This document shows, one piece after another, positions 22,805-35,160 of a DNA stretch of 64,000 bases. The stretch covers positions 37,914,998-37,978,997 of the forward strand of contig NC_062223.1 in the NCBI RefSeq assembly GCF_902686445.1. Reading direction: 5' to 3'. Origin of the DNA: Sciurus carolinensis. Lineage: Eukaryota; Chordata; Mammalia; Rodentia; Sciuridae. Position 1 is the first letter of the stretch. Each line of letters opens with the position of its first letter. Position numbers and translations under genes: made by a program. The notes beneath the pieces were generated by a model. It saw only the letters and a list, made by a program, of their open reading frames with translations, searched no databases and was not told where the DNA came from.

Positions 22805-23060
22805 TTATTTTCCTGTTTTGTTTTGGTTTTGTTTTTTAAATATTAAGGATTGAACCCAGAGGCTCATGCATGCAAGCTAGGTGAGTGCTCTACCACTGAG
22901 TCACATCCCCCGCTCATTTTTTTGTTTGTTTGTTTTATTTTGAGATAGTGTCTCACTAAGTTGTCTAGTATGGCTCCAAAATTATGATCCTCTTGCCTCA
23001 GCCTCTCTATTAGCTGTGATCACAGGCATGTGATCTTGCACGCTGCTGTGTTATTTTCCT
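22805..23060 (-). mobile_element. B1-dID SINE with exact 10-bp TSD
   Basis: Reverse SINE body at 22815-23050. The T-rich tail comes first, then the inverse ID half (ggattgaacccagaggctca, gagtgctctaccactgagtc, catcccccgctca), then the inverse B1 half (gatcctcttgcctcagcctc, gatcacaggcatgtgatctt). It is flanked by the perfect direct repeat ttattttcct at 22805-22814 and 23051-23060. Confidence 0.92.
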
Positions 23061-23412
23061 TCTTCAAAAAATTAAAAACTTAATTTTATACTCATTTAGC
23101 ATCAAGCTGCCTTTTCAGAAAACTCTTTGTCTTGTCTTCCTTACTGGTGAAAATTTATTTAAATTCAGTGAGTGATTTCTGAGGACCTGTGTTCATAGCT
23201 AGCTTTGGTGAACAGGCAAGACTTACAACACAGTGGCTTTCAAGGTTCATATACTTTTGGCAGGTGTGTATTTTGGTGTGAGAGAAGCATGAAGAAGAAT
23301 GCAATGTAAACACAATGTTCTTTCAGTCAGAGCTTGCAAATGACCTATTTTGGGCTTTGCAACGTTGTTAATATAGAAATTTTGCTCTAAGTTTTAAAAT
23401 TAGTTATCAACA

Positions 23413-23823
23413 TTAAGTGTCTTGGTCTGTTTCATGCTGCTATGACAGGATACCACAGACTGGGGAATTCATAATGCACAGAGATTTATTGGCTCATGGA
23501 GAGTAGGAAATCCAAGACTGATGAACCAGCATCTGGTAATGGCCTGCCTGATGTGTTATCCTATGCAGAATTACAAAAAGAAGAGAGACAGAAAGTGAGT
23601 GAGAGAGACAGCCAAGTTTGTCCTTTTATAAGGAACCCACTCCCGTAATGAGAACCCACCACCTAGATAACAAACCCATGCCAAAAATAACAGCTTCAGT
23701 GTATTCATGAGGGCCTTGTCCCCAACACCAAAATACCTCCTATCAGGCCCCACCTCCCAACACTGTTGCAATGATGATCAAGTTTCCAACACACGAACTT
23801 TGGGAAAAAACAGTAGCATTAAC
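23413..23823 (-). mobile_element. MST-like MaLR solo LTR
   Basis: The LTR body is at 23418-23818: it begins tgtcttggtctgtttcatgc (inverse LTR end) and terminates in ...cagtagca. Internal blocks ggcctgcctgatgtg, ttataaggaacccactc and aggccccacctcccaacac are typical of inverted MST/THE-type LTRs. The 5-bp flanks ttaag (23413-23417) and ttaac (23819-23823) match at 4 of 5 positions. No internal region is present. Confidence 0.8.
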
Positions 23824-25312
23824 AGTCATTGGGTTTGTATCTAAAATGTCAACCCTTGGTTTTTCTCAACATTGGGTGTTCTAACAATATTATCTGGCAT
23901 ATCTGATTGGGAATATTAAAGTGGTTCTCAGGATCAGCTATTGTTCTCTTTACAGTTTTGCAATACTGCCTACCTTACCCTTACCCTAAATGACTCCATT
24001 AAACTGTGGACAGATGTCAATTTTCATTTATCAGTATGGCTCCACAATAACCCATTATATTTAGACCACGTCATTTTTCCATGTCAATTGCTTAGCCAAT
24101 AAAAATTGTAGAACACAAGTCCTTTAAAAGGCTATCTGTTTCAGAGTAGATAATTCTGTAAGGACAGGGCAAGACATGGGTGTCTGAGTAATGAGGAAGT
24201 TTTCATAAAAAAGAGAAGGCTTGAAATGACCCCTGCAGATGAGTAGGATTTAATCTAAGGAGAGTCAAGTACAGCTGAATTTAGATACCCCAGTGGTATC
24301 CACAATGACTTGGTGGTAAAAACAGCACAGTTTTGTGCAGAGGACTTTTTAAAAAGTAAGATTGTTGGGTGTAGGATGGGCCAAGATTTGTACAGTACTG
24401 CATGACTGACTCAGAAGTTCTTATGTTATCCTGGAGATCAAAGAAAAGATTAAGATGATATTTTCAGATCATTATGATGACCAGGCATGCCAGTATTCTA
24501 TAACAAGAGAAAATAGTTTGGCAGCTACTTAGGAAGCTACTGGAAGATTCTATTTTGCAATTCTATGGAAACCTGTCCATTAAAAATTAAATTACGAACA
24601 AGAAATGTAGGAATTTTAAGTATTGATTTAAATGTATACCTTAGCTCAGAAGTATGTAAAAACAAATTCTCAAGCAAAAACACAATGTCAATAAATTCTG
24701 AGCAGAAAATGTGAGTTCGCACTAGAGTTGCCTTAGAGGAAAGAAAGAACTCCATGACTTGTGTTTGGTCTGGCGATGAGGTTCCCACTCACACACTTCT
24801 AATGTAGGTTTAAGCACACTGAAAATACCAGACCATTAAAGGAATGAATGAAAATATATCTACTCATTGGCTAAAAGCTGAGAGAGAGAGAGAGAGGAGA
24901 GAGATTGATTTTCCTGTGAACACAAAACTTCCAAGATAAGAAATTTTAAAAATGTGGTCCTAGTTATTATTACCTCTGTTGGAAACAGAGGAGAACCTTC
25001 AATCTGAGCTTTTAAAGGATCCCTGTTGATAAAAAAAGAACATTAATGTTTACTCACAGTCTTAATATATAAATCATGGAGGTAATATTTTTAGCCCTAT
25101 GAGGCAGTGGGACTAACCTTTGAGAGTTTTAGCTAATAGCAGTTTTTGAACAGATTGAAAAAATACAGCATTTAAAAGGATTAGGTAATTCTGGAAGTCA
25201 GTTATAATATTACTTGTGAATCTCTAGTGATCTCATTTGCATGGGGAAAGACAGGAGAGAGTAAAGGATTTCCTCACAAACATGCCATTTTCTCAATGTG
25301 AGAACCCATAGA
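23824..25312. other. Single-copy DNA with a (GA)n tract
   Basis: No gene or transposon recognised. A GA tract lies at about 24876-24903. Confidence 0.4.
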
Positions 25313-25523
25313 ATTTTATTTTATTTTTCATACCAGGGATTGAACTCAGGGGCACTCGACCACTGAGCCATAGTCCCAGTCCTATTTCTATTTTATTTAG
25401 AGATAGGGTCTCACTGAGTTGCACAGCGCCTGGCTTTTGCTGAGGCTGGCTTTGAACTTGGAATCATCCTGTCTCAGCCTCCAGAGTCTCTGGGATTGCA
25501 GCCATGCACCACTGCACCTGGCT
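25313..25523 (-). mobile_element. B1-dID SINE, full length
   Basis: The cleanest SINE of this type here. After a T-rich tail come the inverse ID half (accagggattgaactcaggg, cactcgaccactgagccata) and the inverse B1 half (gagatagggtctcactgagt, gaggctggctttgaacttgg, ctgtctcagcctccagagtc), ending in caccactgcacctggct. The composite structure is the main basis for the sciurid assignment. Confidence 0.93.
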
Positions 25524-25830
25524 AGGAACATGTCTCTGAGTCCAACAACAGAGAGGTCTGGGCTGGGGCAGTATAGAATTAAATGTGGAAAAGAAGAGAG
25601 AGGGGGAAGGAAGACTAGAGTCAGTGTTATTTGATTTTTGTTTTGTTTTGGTTTGGCTTTTTGTTTGTATTTTTTTTAAGCAAAGTAGAAATAGGAGTCA
25701 AGCATCAAGAATCACCAAACCATGGTTAAAGGACTTAGATCTATGAAAGTCAGCTTTATTTGCAAAAAAGTAGGGAAATCGTGTTAGGGAAAAATCACAT
25801 GCTGATTTTTTTTAACAAGAGCATTATTGG
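25524..25830. other. Unassigned DNA with a TTTTG-rich tract
   Basis: Low-complexity TTTTG-rich stretch at about 25634-25677; otherwise nothing recognised. Confidence 0.4.
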
Positions 25831-26060
25831 CTTTCATGTATTAACTGATATTTGCTGAGCAACTATCACAGGCAAAACACGGACATCCAGCAGTCTCAGA
25901 GATGCAGTGATGACTCAGTGAGTCAGGACCTGTCATTTAAGAAATTTGTAATTTACATAAGGAGGTAGGTAAATAGGTGCACAGGTAAACAGGGATTTAA
26001 CCAAGGAGGATGCAGTTTGGGCTGCAATGCAGATGAAACAAGTCAGCCATTTTTCCCAGA
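25831..26060 (-). mobile_element. L2 LINE 3' end
   Basis: Inverse L2 end: actgatatttgctgagcaac, acaggcaaaacacggacatc, then cagtgatgactcagtgagtc-like and acaggtaaacaggg blocks. Confidence 0.65.
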
Positions 26061-27930
26061 GGAACCCTGGGCCTGTGATAGAGACAGGCAGTTCAAAACC
26101 AGGCCAGAGGCAGCACCACTATTCAGTCAAAGATCACATGTGAGATCTGCGTTTCTTAAATGAGACTTGCTCATCCTTCCTAGTCTGAAATTAGTAAAAA
26201 ACAAAACAAACAAGCAAAAGAAAAACAGCTTTCGCCACCCTCTATCAAAGGGTCTACATATTAAGAACAAAATATCAATCCATTAGCTAACCTTTGGTTA
26301 TAAATTATGACTTCTGTAAAACTAGTAATTATTGCCATTTTAAAAGTTTTTGGTGTCTTATTTCCAAGAAGGAGGTGAAGGATGCTTTTAGAAATGCTTC
26401 TCAGTTAAAATATGTAATAGAGGTGTTGATATCTACTCCTACCAATAGGTACTATGATGAGGACATTAATATCAGGAATGTCACAAAATCACAGTCTTCC
26501 CCAGTGTACAAGTTAATAAGACTCTGGGGGATAATTTCCATCAACATGTCAGTTTGAATACATGATTTTCAATGTAGCTACATGAATAGAAATGTCCATT
26601 TGTAGGAAATTATGGGATTTATTATGGAAGAAAGGCTCTGGAAACGACACATCCTAGGGAAAAGAAAATGACCCCACACTGAAACAATTTGAGCCCATTT
26701 CTGCTTGGAACCCCAAGAGAGAGGTTCAAATCTAGGGTGCTGAATGAACACAAAATTGAGAGAACTCCATATATATTTGATATCATTTTTTCCTAAGTAG
26801 TAAGAATTGAAATCGTCAAACAGAATTTAGAAGGAACAGTCTTTCCTAACCCAAATCTCAGAACTCTGTAGGCAGAGGTGTCAGGGCAGCAGGGAGCACT
26901 GGTCAGCTTTTATCTCCATTCAGGTCTTCCTACAATTTATAAAATATTTGGTCAGCGTCTTCAATACTCCTGACAAAGAAGGAGATTCATGGAAACCTTT
27001 TGAAATAGAATACCTGGCGGTTAGGGTTTGGAAAATAAGAAGCCAGAGGTGAGGTTGACAGGTTATGTAGGGAGGAAACAGACAGACCTGACAGTTTATT
27101 TTTAAGCATTTCAAACTTTTGCAGATCAATTTTCTGAAAGGGTTGCCTTCTGATTGTTCTTTTGAAAGTAAGAACTGCCAGGGCCACAACAGAAAGTTGA
27201 CACCTATTCAGCTCGGCACTTAGAAAAAGCTAAGAGGGAGAAGAAAGACTTTCAATTCTTCTCCTTTCTATTTATTGTGATGTTCAAAGCAATGAATAGT
27301 GGAGTTGGTGCTGAGAAGCATTTTCCATTATAGCCACCTCCAAGACTCAGGAAGCCTTGGTGAGGAGGGAGAGTCAGGTACTAAAACTTTTTCCAACTTT
27401 AAGTGTCGGAAGGAGCATCCTTACAGGAAAATGAGCTGGGATCTCTCAAGTGGACACAAACCTACATCACAAGAAAAAAAAAATAAAACTTTTTATATTA
27501 CCACTATACCATAACGATCACCACATTTTATAATTTTTTTTTCAGAATAGAAAATGCATTTACTGTTGTCTTATAGGAATTAAATGTGGAAAGTATTTGT
27601 AGTCACAAATTCAAATTAATTTACTTTTCCATGAGTGTTTGATGTGGTTTCTTATAATAAGTCTTCATTGTCATCTGCATTATATCACAATTTGTTTTAT
27701 TTATTTAATTTTTTAAAGTGTGTGTTCATGTTCTCTGCTATATTGAAATCTGCAGAGTCACCGGACTGATGCTTTGTAGGTAGATGAATATATTCAGTAA
27801 ACTTTTAATAAAGTGGATTTTAGAATGTCCTCATCTTTTTTTGTATATTTAAGTTATGCCTACATGTGGAAGATAAGCCTAAAATAGAGATGGAATTTTT
27901 AAAAACTGATGACTGGCTGAAGTTTCAAAC
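26061..27930. other. Single-copy non-coding DNA
   Basis: No gene or confident repeat across this stretch. Several 66-89-codon ORFs occur on both strands with no recognisable protein. Confidence 0.4.
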
Positions 27931-28095
27931 TTAGCCAACATTTATCGAACAATGGCAATGCTGGGCTCTAATGGTATAGAGATAAATGAAACAATCCATT
28001 CCCTTTAAGATTCTAGCAGATGAAAAAGACAGGAAAATAGATAAAGCTATAAGCATATGACAAGAGATCAATATAGGGTACTGAGCACTGAAGAC
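27931..28095 (-). mobile_element. L2 LINE 3' end
   Basis: Inverse L2 end: ccaacatttatcgaacaatg, then gataaatgaaacaatccatt and tctagcagatgaaaaagac. Confidence 0.65.
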
Positions 28096-28440
28096 ATAAC
28101 TTTCCATGTCCAAGCAACACTAGACAAACTAGACATTAAGATGGTGAAGCGTGTGAGAGGAATAATTTACTTTGGTCTGCAAGTCAACTCTAAGAAGACA
28201 GCAATGTGCAAAAGCATATGTGAGTCTTGATAAATGACTCACTGTTGAAAGCTCTAGTTAATTTGTGTCACATTAACAGTATCATGTTCCTCAATATGAC
28301 TCTTGAAAAGGAATAACTCTATCCAATTTGGAAGGCAAAGCTTGTACTTCTCTTGGGCAGGGGACTAAGTATTTGTGAAGGAACTGAAGAACAATACCAG
28401 AGTAAAGAACATTGCTGCTTAAAAATGTACCCAATGAAAT

Positions 28441-28560
28441 CAGAGTGGCAGTTCTCAAAGTTAGCTCTGTTTTACAATTAGCTAGAGAGCATTACGAAAG
28501 TTTCCACCTGTGTAACAAAAGCTTGGTCCTTGTCCCCATTGCCAGTTCAATAAGGAGGAC
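28441..28560 (+). mobile_element. Possible MER5-type DNA transposon remnant
   Basis: Starts cagagtggcagttctcaaag, which resembles the MER5 terminus. The rest is divergent. Confidence 0.4.
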
Positions 28561-29049
28561 ATAGTTTTTGAGAAAAAGGAAAAAGAAGTTTTATTGCTTT
28601 GCTAGCAAAGGAGAAGTACAGGGAACTCTTGTCCCAGAGGCTGTGATTCCTTCTGTCCATCATGAGAAACAAGGGGATTTTAAAAGAACTCTTCAAAGGC
28701 TACATTCCAGGTGTGCCCTGACAGTGGGTTCCAGGGTGTCTGATGGTGTGTTAACATTCACTTGTTAATTTGGGAGATATTTACTCCTAGATCCTCTGGC
28801 AGATATGTCCTGGTGGAACACAGGTAACTGAAGGTAGTCTTGTTCATTGTTCCAGGTTAGGGGATGGGTAGGGAGAAAAGGAAAAGGAAAACATGCCACT
28901 TTTAAAAATAAGCCTCAGAACTATATTCAAAAGGTAAAATGGACCACTGTTAAACCTGCACCTCAGGAAAATTATATGAGTCCCTAGGGATTGGGCTCAG
29001 ATTGTTTAAACTCCTTACCATGAGTCCAGCAGATAGCCAAGTTTGAAAA
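28561..29049. other. Unassigned non-coding DNA
   Basis: No recognised gene or repeat between two MER5-type fragments. Confidence 0.4.
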
Positions 29050-29172
29050 ACAGTGTGATAGTTCAGCCTAATGTCTGCACATCGCCTGGAGATCTTGTTG
29101 AAATGCAGACTCTGATTCCCTGGATCTGAATCTGGGGCAAAAATGCACTTCTCCACAGGCTCTCAGATGATG
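29050..29172 (+). mobile_element. MER5-type DNA transposon fragment
   Basis: Order matches MER5A by eye: tgcacatcgcctggagatct, tgttgaaatgcagactctga, ggatctgaatctggggc, caggctctcagatgatg. Confidence 0.6.
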
Positions 29173-30009
29173 TGTTTGCCACTGTTGAGCAGGAAGGGGT
29201 TGCAGATGCTCAGAAGTTAGAAGACTTCTGTTGCTAGCCTTCCAATCCCTGACTTTGGAAGGGAAAGTCCTGGGAATAGTCATACAGCGATTACATCTGA
29301 ATTTTCCTTTGTAGTTTTCTTTCCCCAAGAAATGATATAGGTAACATGGGATTTTGAGATTTGGCATTAGAAGCTGAGAGGGACTGGTCATGGCCTATTT
29401 GAAATGTTACAATCTGAGATTTGGCAGGGAAGTCTGGGTGGGACTGTAGGCCAAATTTCCTTCATATAGAAATTGATAATTTAAATTATTATGACTCATT
29501 GAGCTTATGAAATCTCTGTGAAAGTGCCCCTCTAAGCTAGCTTCCTTTTGGAACTTTGCCTGATTCTCTAACAGCTCCAACTCTTTCTACAACTCTTATG
29601 TAAATTGGGATACACTTCTGTGAAGGAGTAGAATTAGACTGTGCACCACTTTCTGTACAAGAACAGAATGCCCAGCCTCTCTCAATTTTTTAACAATGGG
29701 GACAAAGACAAGATGTTTCATGAGGTGATATCTGCATGACAGAGAATGACGCACTGAGTTTACATGGCACTGAGAATAGGGCATGGCTCTTCTCAACCTT
29801 ATGTGGAGTTCATTACAGTCCAGTCTCACTTCCTTTAGAGACATAACTTATAAAAAATGACCTGGCCCTCCACATACCAGGGAGCCACTTTAATAATTAA
29901 AAATCTGGTCATTCTTTGTTAGAAAAGGTCAGAGATTTTCTAATTTCTATTAATCCTCCTTCACAGCCAATATTTGCTGGTCATATTTGGCAGAATTCCT
30001 TCACACAAA
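29173..30009. other. Unassigned non-coding DNA
   Basis: No gene or repeat recognised. Two overlapping minus-strand frames (29068-29391 and 29596-29844) have no identifiable domain. Confidence 0.4.
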
Positions 30010-30400
30010 ACACATATTACTTAAGCATCTAGTACTTGACTGTCTCTTGTCACTGCTGGTGTTCTAGCACTGAACAGAACCTAGCAAAATTCCTGTTTCT
30101 CTGACGCAAATAAAAAATAGAGTAAGTTGTATGCCCAATCACAATTGCTGTGGAGAAAATTAAAGTAACAAGTGCCAGAGGAGATGGAAGAGAGTTAGTA
30201 ACATTAAATAAGGTGGTTAAGAAAGCCCTCAGAGAAAATGACAGAGCATTAATAAAGAAGAGAGCAGGAAAGGATCACAGGGATTTGAAGAAAGAGCATT
30301 CAGGCAGTGCAAGTAGTAAATTCATTCGTTCTGAGATAGGAGGATTAGAAAGAGATTGTGGAAACAAAGGGGTTGTGTCAACCAAGAACCAACATGGCCA
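30010..30400 (-). mobile_element. L2 LINE 3' portion
   Basis: Inverse L2: a tail-end block (ctggtgttctagcactgaac), then gctgtggagaaaattaaagt, aagaaagccctcagagaaaa and gagcattcaggcagtgcaag. These correspond in order to the L2 3' region. Confidence 0.65.
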
Positions 30401-30431
30401 GCTGAGAGAATGAGGGAGAGAGAAAGAAACA

Positions 30432-30612
30432 GCTTGAGCATCAGACCTGAGCATCTATTTGAATCAACTGACTTGTTAAAACAGACTGCTGGACACTAGG
30501 CCCAGTTTCCGATTTATGGGATCTAGGAAGGGGCCTAAGAATTGTGTTTCTAGCAAGTTCTCAGATGATGCTGAAGTGGGGGAAGAAATGCATCCCATTG
30601 AGAATCACTAGA
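30432..30612 (+). mobile_element. MER5A-type DNA transposon (nearly complete)
   Basis: Begins near gcttgagcatcagacctgag, with gacttgttaaaacagactgc, ggcctaagaattgtgtttct, caagttctcagatgatgctg, and ends in the inverted terminus attgagaatcactagac. It is the best preserved of three MER5-type pieces within 2.2 kb. Confidence 0.78.
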
Positions 30613-31639
30613 CTAGACGGAGATATAGTCGAGGACACACCACCCTTGATCTTACACTATAAGGGCTTCAAAGTTTTACTCCTAGAGAAAAGTGAAGTTA
30701 CCAGAGGGTTTTTTTCAGAGTAACATCTTGGTTAAATGCACACGTTTTACAAAATAATCTTTCTAACATGAGGGTGATAAGTTAGGTGCCATTGCTTCTT
30801 GTGACCTACATGATGTGATACTGCTTCCATGTAGATCTTTCATCACATTTCACATTTTGCCTTATCATTTACACTCAGTAAATTTGTTTTACCTTCTTTA
30901 CAAATATGGACAAGTAAGCTGACATCAAAATGAAATACGACAATAAATTACTTCCATCCGATTTAAACCCTAAGTTAAATCAGTACAAATCTAAACCAAG
31001 TCATTTGACAAGTTATCTGTTTAAAAAAATAAAACAAATGCAAGAAGAGGTTTCAAATAATTTAGTGGGCATCTTATAGACAACTCCATGGTATAACTTT
31101 TATCATTTTCATATATCCTTGGAATGATGTTGGTTCTATCCCTGAGTGATGCTGAAAAATCTTACTATGAATATCAATTTGTTGAACTTTCATGCTATTT
31201 TTAAAAAGTAAAATCACACATGAATATTGAAGCCCTTCATAAGAAAGGGAAAGTAAATAAAACATTGTCGCATCAAACATTCTCTTTTCTTCCATTTGAT
31301 GTGATATTTTAAAGTGGTGATCACCATAGTATTTTTGCGGTATCTTTATTTTAGATAATCCTGTTAAGGGAATGCTCTGTAACATGGTATAGATTCAGCT
31401 CACCCTTTATGAACACTACAACTCCAACCAGTGCATCAGGGTTGTCACTGAGTTTGGGTGTCTCTTTGACCCACTGCCCTCCAGTTTTCCATGTTTACTT
31501 TAATACATTGATATTTCTCTATGTTAAAAATTGCAGACCAATGATATTTTCAGTAAGCTTTATTCCTTTGGATGTTCAAGAACTAGCATGTCAATTAACT
31601 TTATATTACAGTGTCAAATACTTGAGCTAAATAAACTTT
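30613..31639. other. Unassigned non-coding DNA
   Basis: No gene or repeat recognised. The 103-codon minus frame at 31074-31385 matches nothing known and has no supporting signals. Confidence 0.4.
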
Positions 31640-31936
31640 AAAAGAGGAGGGATTTATTTCCATTTGCAATTTTGAGAGTTTATGTTTGTATTAAGTTGGC
31701 CACTTGCTTTGGCCCTGTGGCAAGCCGGTGCACCATGGTGGGAGCATGTAGCAGAGAGAGCTAGCTGCTCACCTGTGGCAGCCAGGAAATGAAGAGAGAA
31801 GGAAGAGGAGGGACTGGGGTTCCAATAATACCTTCAAGAACATAACCTAACTTCCTCATGGGCGATTCTACCAGTTCCCAGTAGTGTCAAACTGGAGAAC
31901 TGAGTCATTGGGGGACACTTCAGATCAAAACTAAAG
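31640..31936 (-). mobile_element. MaLR-type LTR fragment
   Basis: Inverse LTR blocks: ggtgcaccatggtgggagca, gctgctcacctgtggcagcc, aggaaatgaagagagaagga, cctaacttcctcatgggcga, gggggacacttcagatcaaa. The left end is incomplete. Confidence 0.6.
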
Positions 31937-32053
31937 TACTATTTTCTAAGTTGTGTTATTTCTTTTCCTTTTTATAATTTTTTTGCATAAAAAATGAATT
32001 CTTTGCAAATCATTTCTCCAGCGATGACTATAAATACAAACTTAGTCAAACAT

Positions 32054-32250
32054 CCAGGCCTGATCATGCCTGTCATTCCAGCGAGGCAACAGTTTGAGGA
32101 TCACAAGTTCGACACCAGACTGGGAAACTTAGTGGGATTCTGCCTCAAGATAAAAAAATTAAAAATGTCAGGGAAGTTTATTTAATTTTTGAGTACTAGC
32201 CTAGCATGCCCAATTCCCTGGGTTCAATCACCAGCACTACCAAAAAATGC
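32054..32250 (+). mobile_element. B1-dID SINE
   Basis: The B1 half (ccaggcctgatcatgcctgt, gtttgaggatcacaagttcg, actgggaaacttagtgggat) is joined by an A-rich link to an ID half (ctagcctagcatgcccaatt, gggttcaatcaccagcacta). Older than the copy at 25313. Confidence 0.85.
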
Positions 32251-32629
32251 ATTTGTATTTATAAAATAAATTTGTCCCATAATACACTTCCACTCACACA
32301 CCCAATTTCCTGAGCTTCCTAGGGCATATATTTTTTCTTTCAGTATGTGTACTTTTTAATTGCTTTGTAAGAACATTGCACACTTTTTACTGAAATACCA
32401 TTTTCCAAGGACTATACGCTAAGACCCTGAAAGCACAGGGAACTCTGACATTAGAGAAAACTGTTTGCTTTCAGAGCATGCTGCCTCTTTTTGTTACTAC
32501 TAACAAGGCTTGTGTGATATTTAACTGTAACTAAACATCATCTTCCTCCACCACTCATCAATACCCTCCTTTTAAATTTCCTGAATTTCAAATAGTAAAT
32601 GATAAATTTCTCTAAAGCCAATTCTCTAA

Positions 32630-32845
32630 TGTCAATAGCAGCTAACATTTATTGAGAGCTTACTATGTGACATGCATAGGATGTCTAAGCATTATTAATT
32701 TTATTCCCAAAATGTCCCAGGAGTTAACTACGTTGAGAGGTAAGTGTTTAGGCAGAGCCATCTAGCTACAAAGCAGAGGAACAGGAATAACAAATCTGAT
32801 TCTACAATTTGACTCCAAAATTCATGCTTTAACCTCTATGTGGTA
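32630..32845 (+). mobile_element. MIR SINE, well preserved
   Basis: agcagctaacatttattgag, cttactatgtgacatgcata, gaggtaagtgtttaggcag, then tttgactccaaaattcatgc. Near full length in canonical order. Confidence 0.88.
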
Positions 32846-32915
32846 CTTAATAAAACTCAAAAAGAAAAAAGAAACACAAAAACTTGACGCTGATATTAGA
32901 AAACAATTTGATTGT

Positions 32916-32937
32916 ATTATTATTATTATTATTTTTA
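32916..32937. repeat. (ATT)n microsatellite
   Basis: About six ATT units inside an AT-rich stretch. Confidence 0.85.
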
Positions 32938-33049
32938 GTATACACATACATATTCATATACATACAATTACAAGCCATAAGATTAATAAACTTGTGACCC
33001 AGTAAAGTCATACTTTTGGTATTGTTAATAACGATGATGATAGCCATAT

Positions 33050-33565
33050 AAGCAGTAATAATAGTTATTAGACATATCATATATGTCAGGTAGGGTGTCA
33101 GGAGTTGTTCTACCTCATTGTCTCAATTATTCTGAGTAGTAGACATTATAGTCCCTATGTGGCAAATGACATACCACCTCCTTAATTCACTTATCTAATA
33201 AGTGGTAGAACTATGATTGACATCTAATGCAAGTTCTTTTTTTATTTTTTATTATTTTTAAAAATTTTTTACAGGCTGCATTTTGATTCACTGTACACAA
33301 ATGGGGTACAACTTTTCATTTTGATGGTTGTGCATAATGTAGATTCATACCATTTGTGTAATCATACATGAAGATCAGGTAATGATGTCTGTCTCATTCC
33401 ACCATCTTTCATACCCCCGCCCCCTCCTCCCTCTCACTTCCCTCTATGTAATCCAAAGTTCCTCCATTCATTTTTTACCCTCCACTCCCCACCTCACACA
33501 AGTTCCTAATGAACATTTCTATATCATTAGAACACATGACTCAAAGGCTTGTGAATTCATAGAGT
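33050..33565 (+). mobile_element. MIR SINE split by an L1 tail
   Basis: The MIR occupies 33050-33229 (tattctgagtagtagacatt, cacttatctaataagtggta, gaactatgattgacatc) and appears to resume at 33506-33565 (catgactcaaaggcttgtg). The sequence between is an L1 3' UTR. Confidence 0.68.
33230..33505 (-). mobile_element. Short L1 3'-end insertion in a MIR
   Basis: Plus-strand T-rich tail, then ggctgcattttgattcactg, atgtctgtctcattccacca, and a C-rich block. Bounded by the 7-bp duplication caagttc (33230-33236 and 33499-33505). Same subfamily as 55770-56318. Confidence 0.82.
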
Positions 33566-34959
33566 ATCATTGTGTTATGCTGGATGCTCAATCAGCAAAA
33601 GCTCCCCTGGTGCTCATGTAAACTTAGGAGACAGGTGTTATTATCATACTCATTTTGCACTTGAGAGAGTAGAGTAGACCCTGTGTCTGGGGATACGTGA
33701 TGAAAAATAAAGAGCCAGGATTCCCTGAAGCCTCATAGTTCTTCCACATGTACTTCTTCCCGTCAGAATCTTACTCAAAGGTTAAGTTCTGTGGTTGTAT
33801 TCGGAGCATCTTGTCCTGTGTCAAAAGTGTCACATGATTAGTATGAAATAACTTCTCTCACCACCATGCCCCTCTGAAAAGGTTGAGCACCATCCCTTGG
33901 TGTAAAAAGAAAGGTGTCACTATAAAATCAAAGTACATCTGCCTCCTGAAGCAAAAACTAGAGGGCAGGACAGAGTGTGGAAAAAGAAAGAAGACTGAGA
34001 TGATGGTCAGCTCCTGGAGAATGATAATTATAACCTTCGGGGACCATTCTTCCCACAGTCAGTCGGAGATCAGCCTTGGAGAAGAACCACAGGGGAAAAA
34101 GACCCTGAGGAAAATAATCACGTTGCATTGGCTTCACTGCCAGAAGATCTTCCTGAAACAGTTGGAAAGCTTGTGGTGGTTTGGAAGTGGAGCTCAGTGT
34201 ACATGGCACTTCTTCTAGATTTGCAAGCCAACCCAGGATTTCCTGACCTAAAGACATTTTTATAACTATTCTCAAACAAGTAGCTTTGTCTTCATAAATA
34301 AAAGTCATAGTTTACATGTGTACTGCTCTCCCATTTCCAAGTATTCAAACAATAGTTTCAAAGTGACACCAGTGAATTTTCAAGATTGAGTGGTTCCATG
34401 CCTGTCTTTGCCAGTCTACTCATCTCCCCCTCCTACTATGGTCCATTTCTTTTTGTGGATCTAACAATAGTCCAGTCACAGAGCACTGGGATTTCCACAG
34501 TAGAATCTACTCTTGTCTTCCACCTTATAACCTTACGGATGCTGTGTCTCCCTGTGTCTTTGACTAAGTCTTTCCTCTTACTTCCCCTATTACCACCTTG
34601 GCCTATGAGCACATTTTGTCTCTCTTCTTCACCTGTATATCATGTAATTGATCTTCCTGCCCCTCTGCTCTACCCTGACATAATTGGTCTTGATACAGGG
34701 CAGCATATGGTCTTTAGATTCAATTTTGAATTAAAATAAAATTTAAGAAGGAAGAATTGGGATGTTCTTAGAATAGTCAGCTACAGCCCACACCGTTCCT
34801 TGTCATTTTACATTTGATCTTTTCCATTCATTTTTCCTAGCTGTCAGATTCCTGTAGGGGTTATGTATTTTGTTAATCTATTCAACATATTGTGGCAAAT
34901 ATACATATACCAGTTCAGAGCTCAGAATTAAAGTCAGCAAAGTTTGCTTGGTGTTACTA
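33566..34959. other. Unassigned DNA with overlapping 111-117-codon ORFs
   Basis: The longest chance frames of the region lie here (33883-34218 +, 33958-34308 -, 34386-34739 +). None shows a known domain. The first two are antisense to each other. No promoter, splice or polyadenylation layout supports a gene. Confidence 0.4.
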
Positions 34960-35160
34960 GATGCAATACAATCTAGCACTGTGACCATGGGAAATCCCCA
35001 AAATTCTTCCATCTTCAGGTTCTTTGTCTAGAATATAGGATCACACTGGTTGCCAATTTGTGCGGTTGTTGAAGAATTAAGCAATAAAATGCACACAAGA
35101 AGGTTTGCATGATGCTTTACCCATGCTGGATGCTATATAAATGTTAATCATTATTATAAT
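34960..35160 (-). mobile_element. MIR SINE, well preserved
   Basis: Inverse MIR in full order: tagcactgtgaccatgggaa, gttctttgtctagaatatag, ttgttgaagaattaagcaat, tgctatataaatgttaatca. Confidence 0.83.

Noticed and set aside
33883..34308. Overlapping 111- and 116-codon ORFs on opposite strands as candidate genes
   Set aside because: They are antisense to one another, show no domain, and lack initiation, splice or polyadenylation context. This length is expected by chance in 64 kb.
34386..34739. 117-codon ORF rich in Leu/Ser/Pro as a small membrane protein
   Set aside because: Composition follows the pyrimidine-rich DNA of the region. No recognisable family or gene signals.
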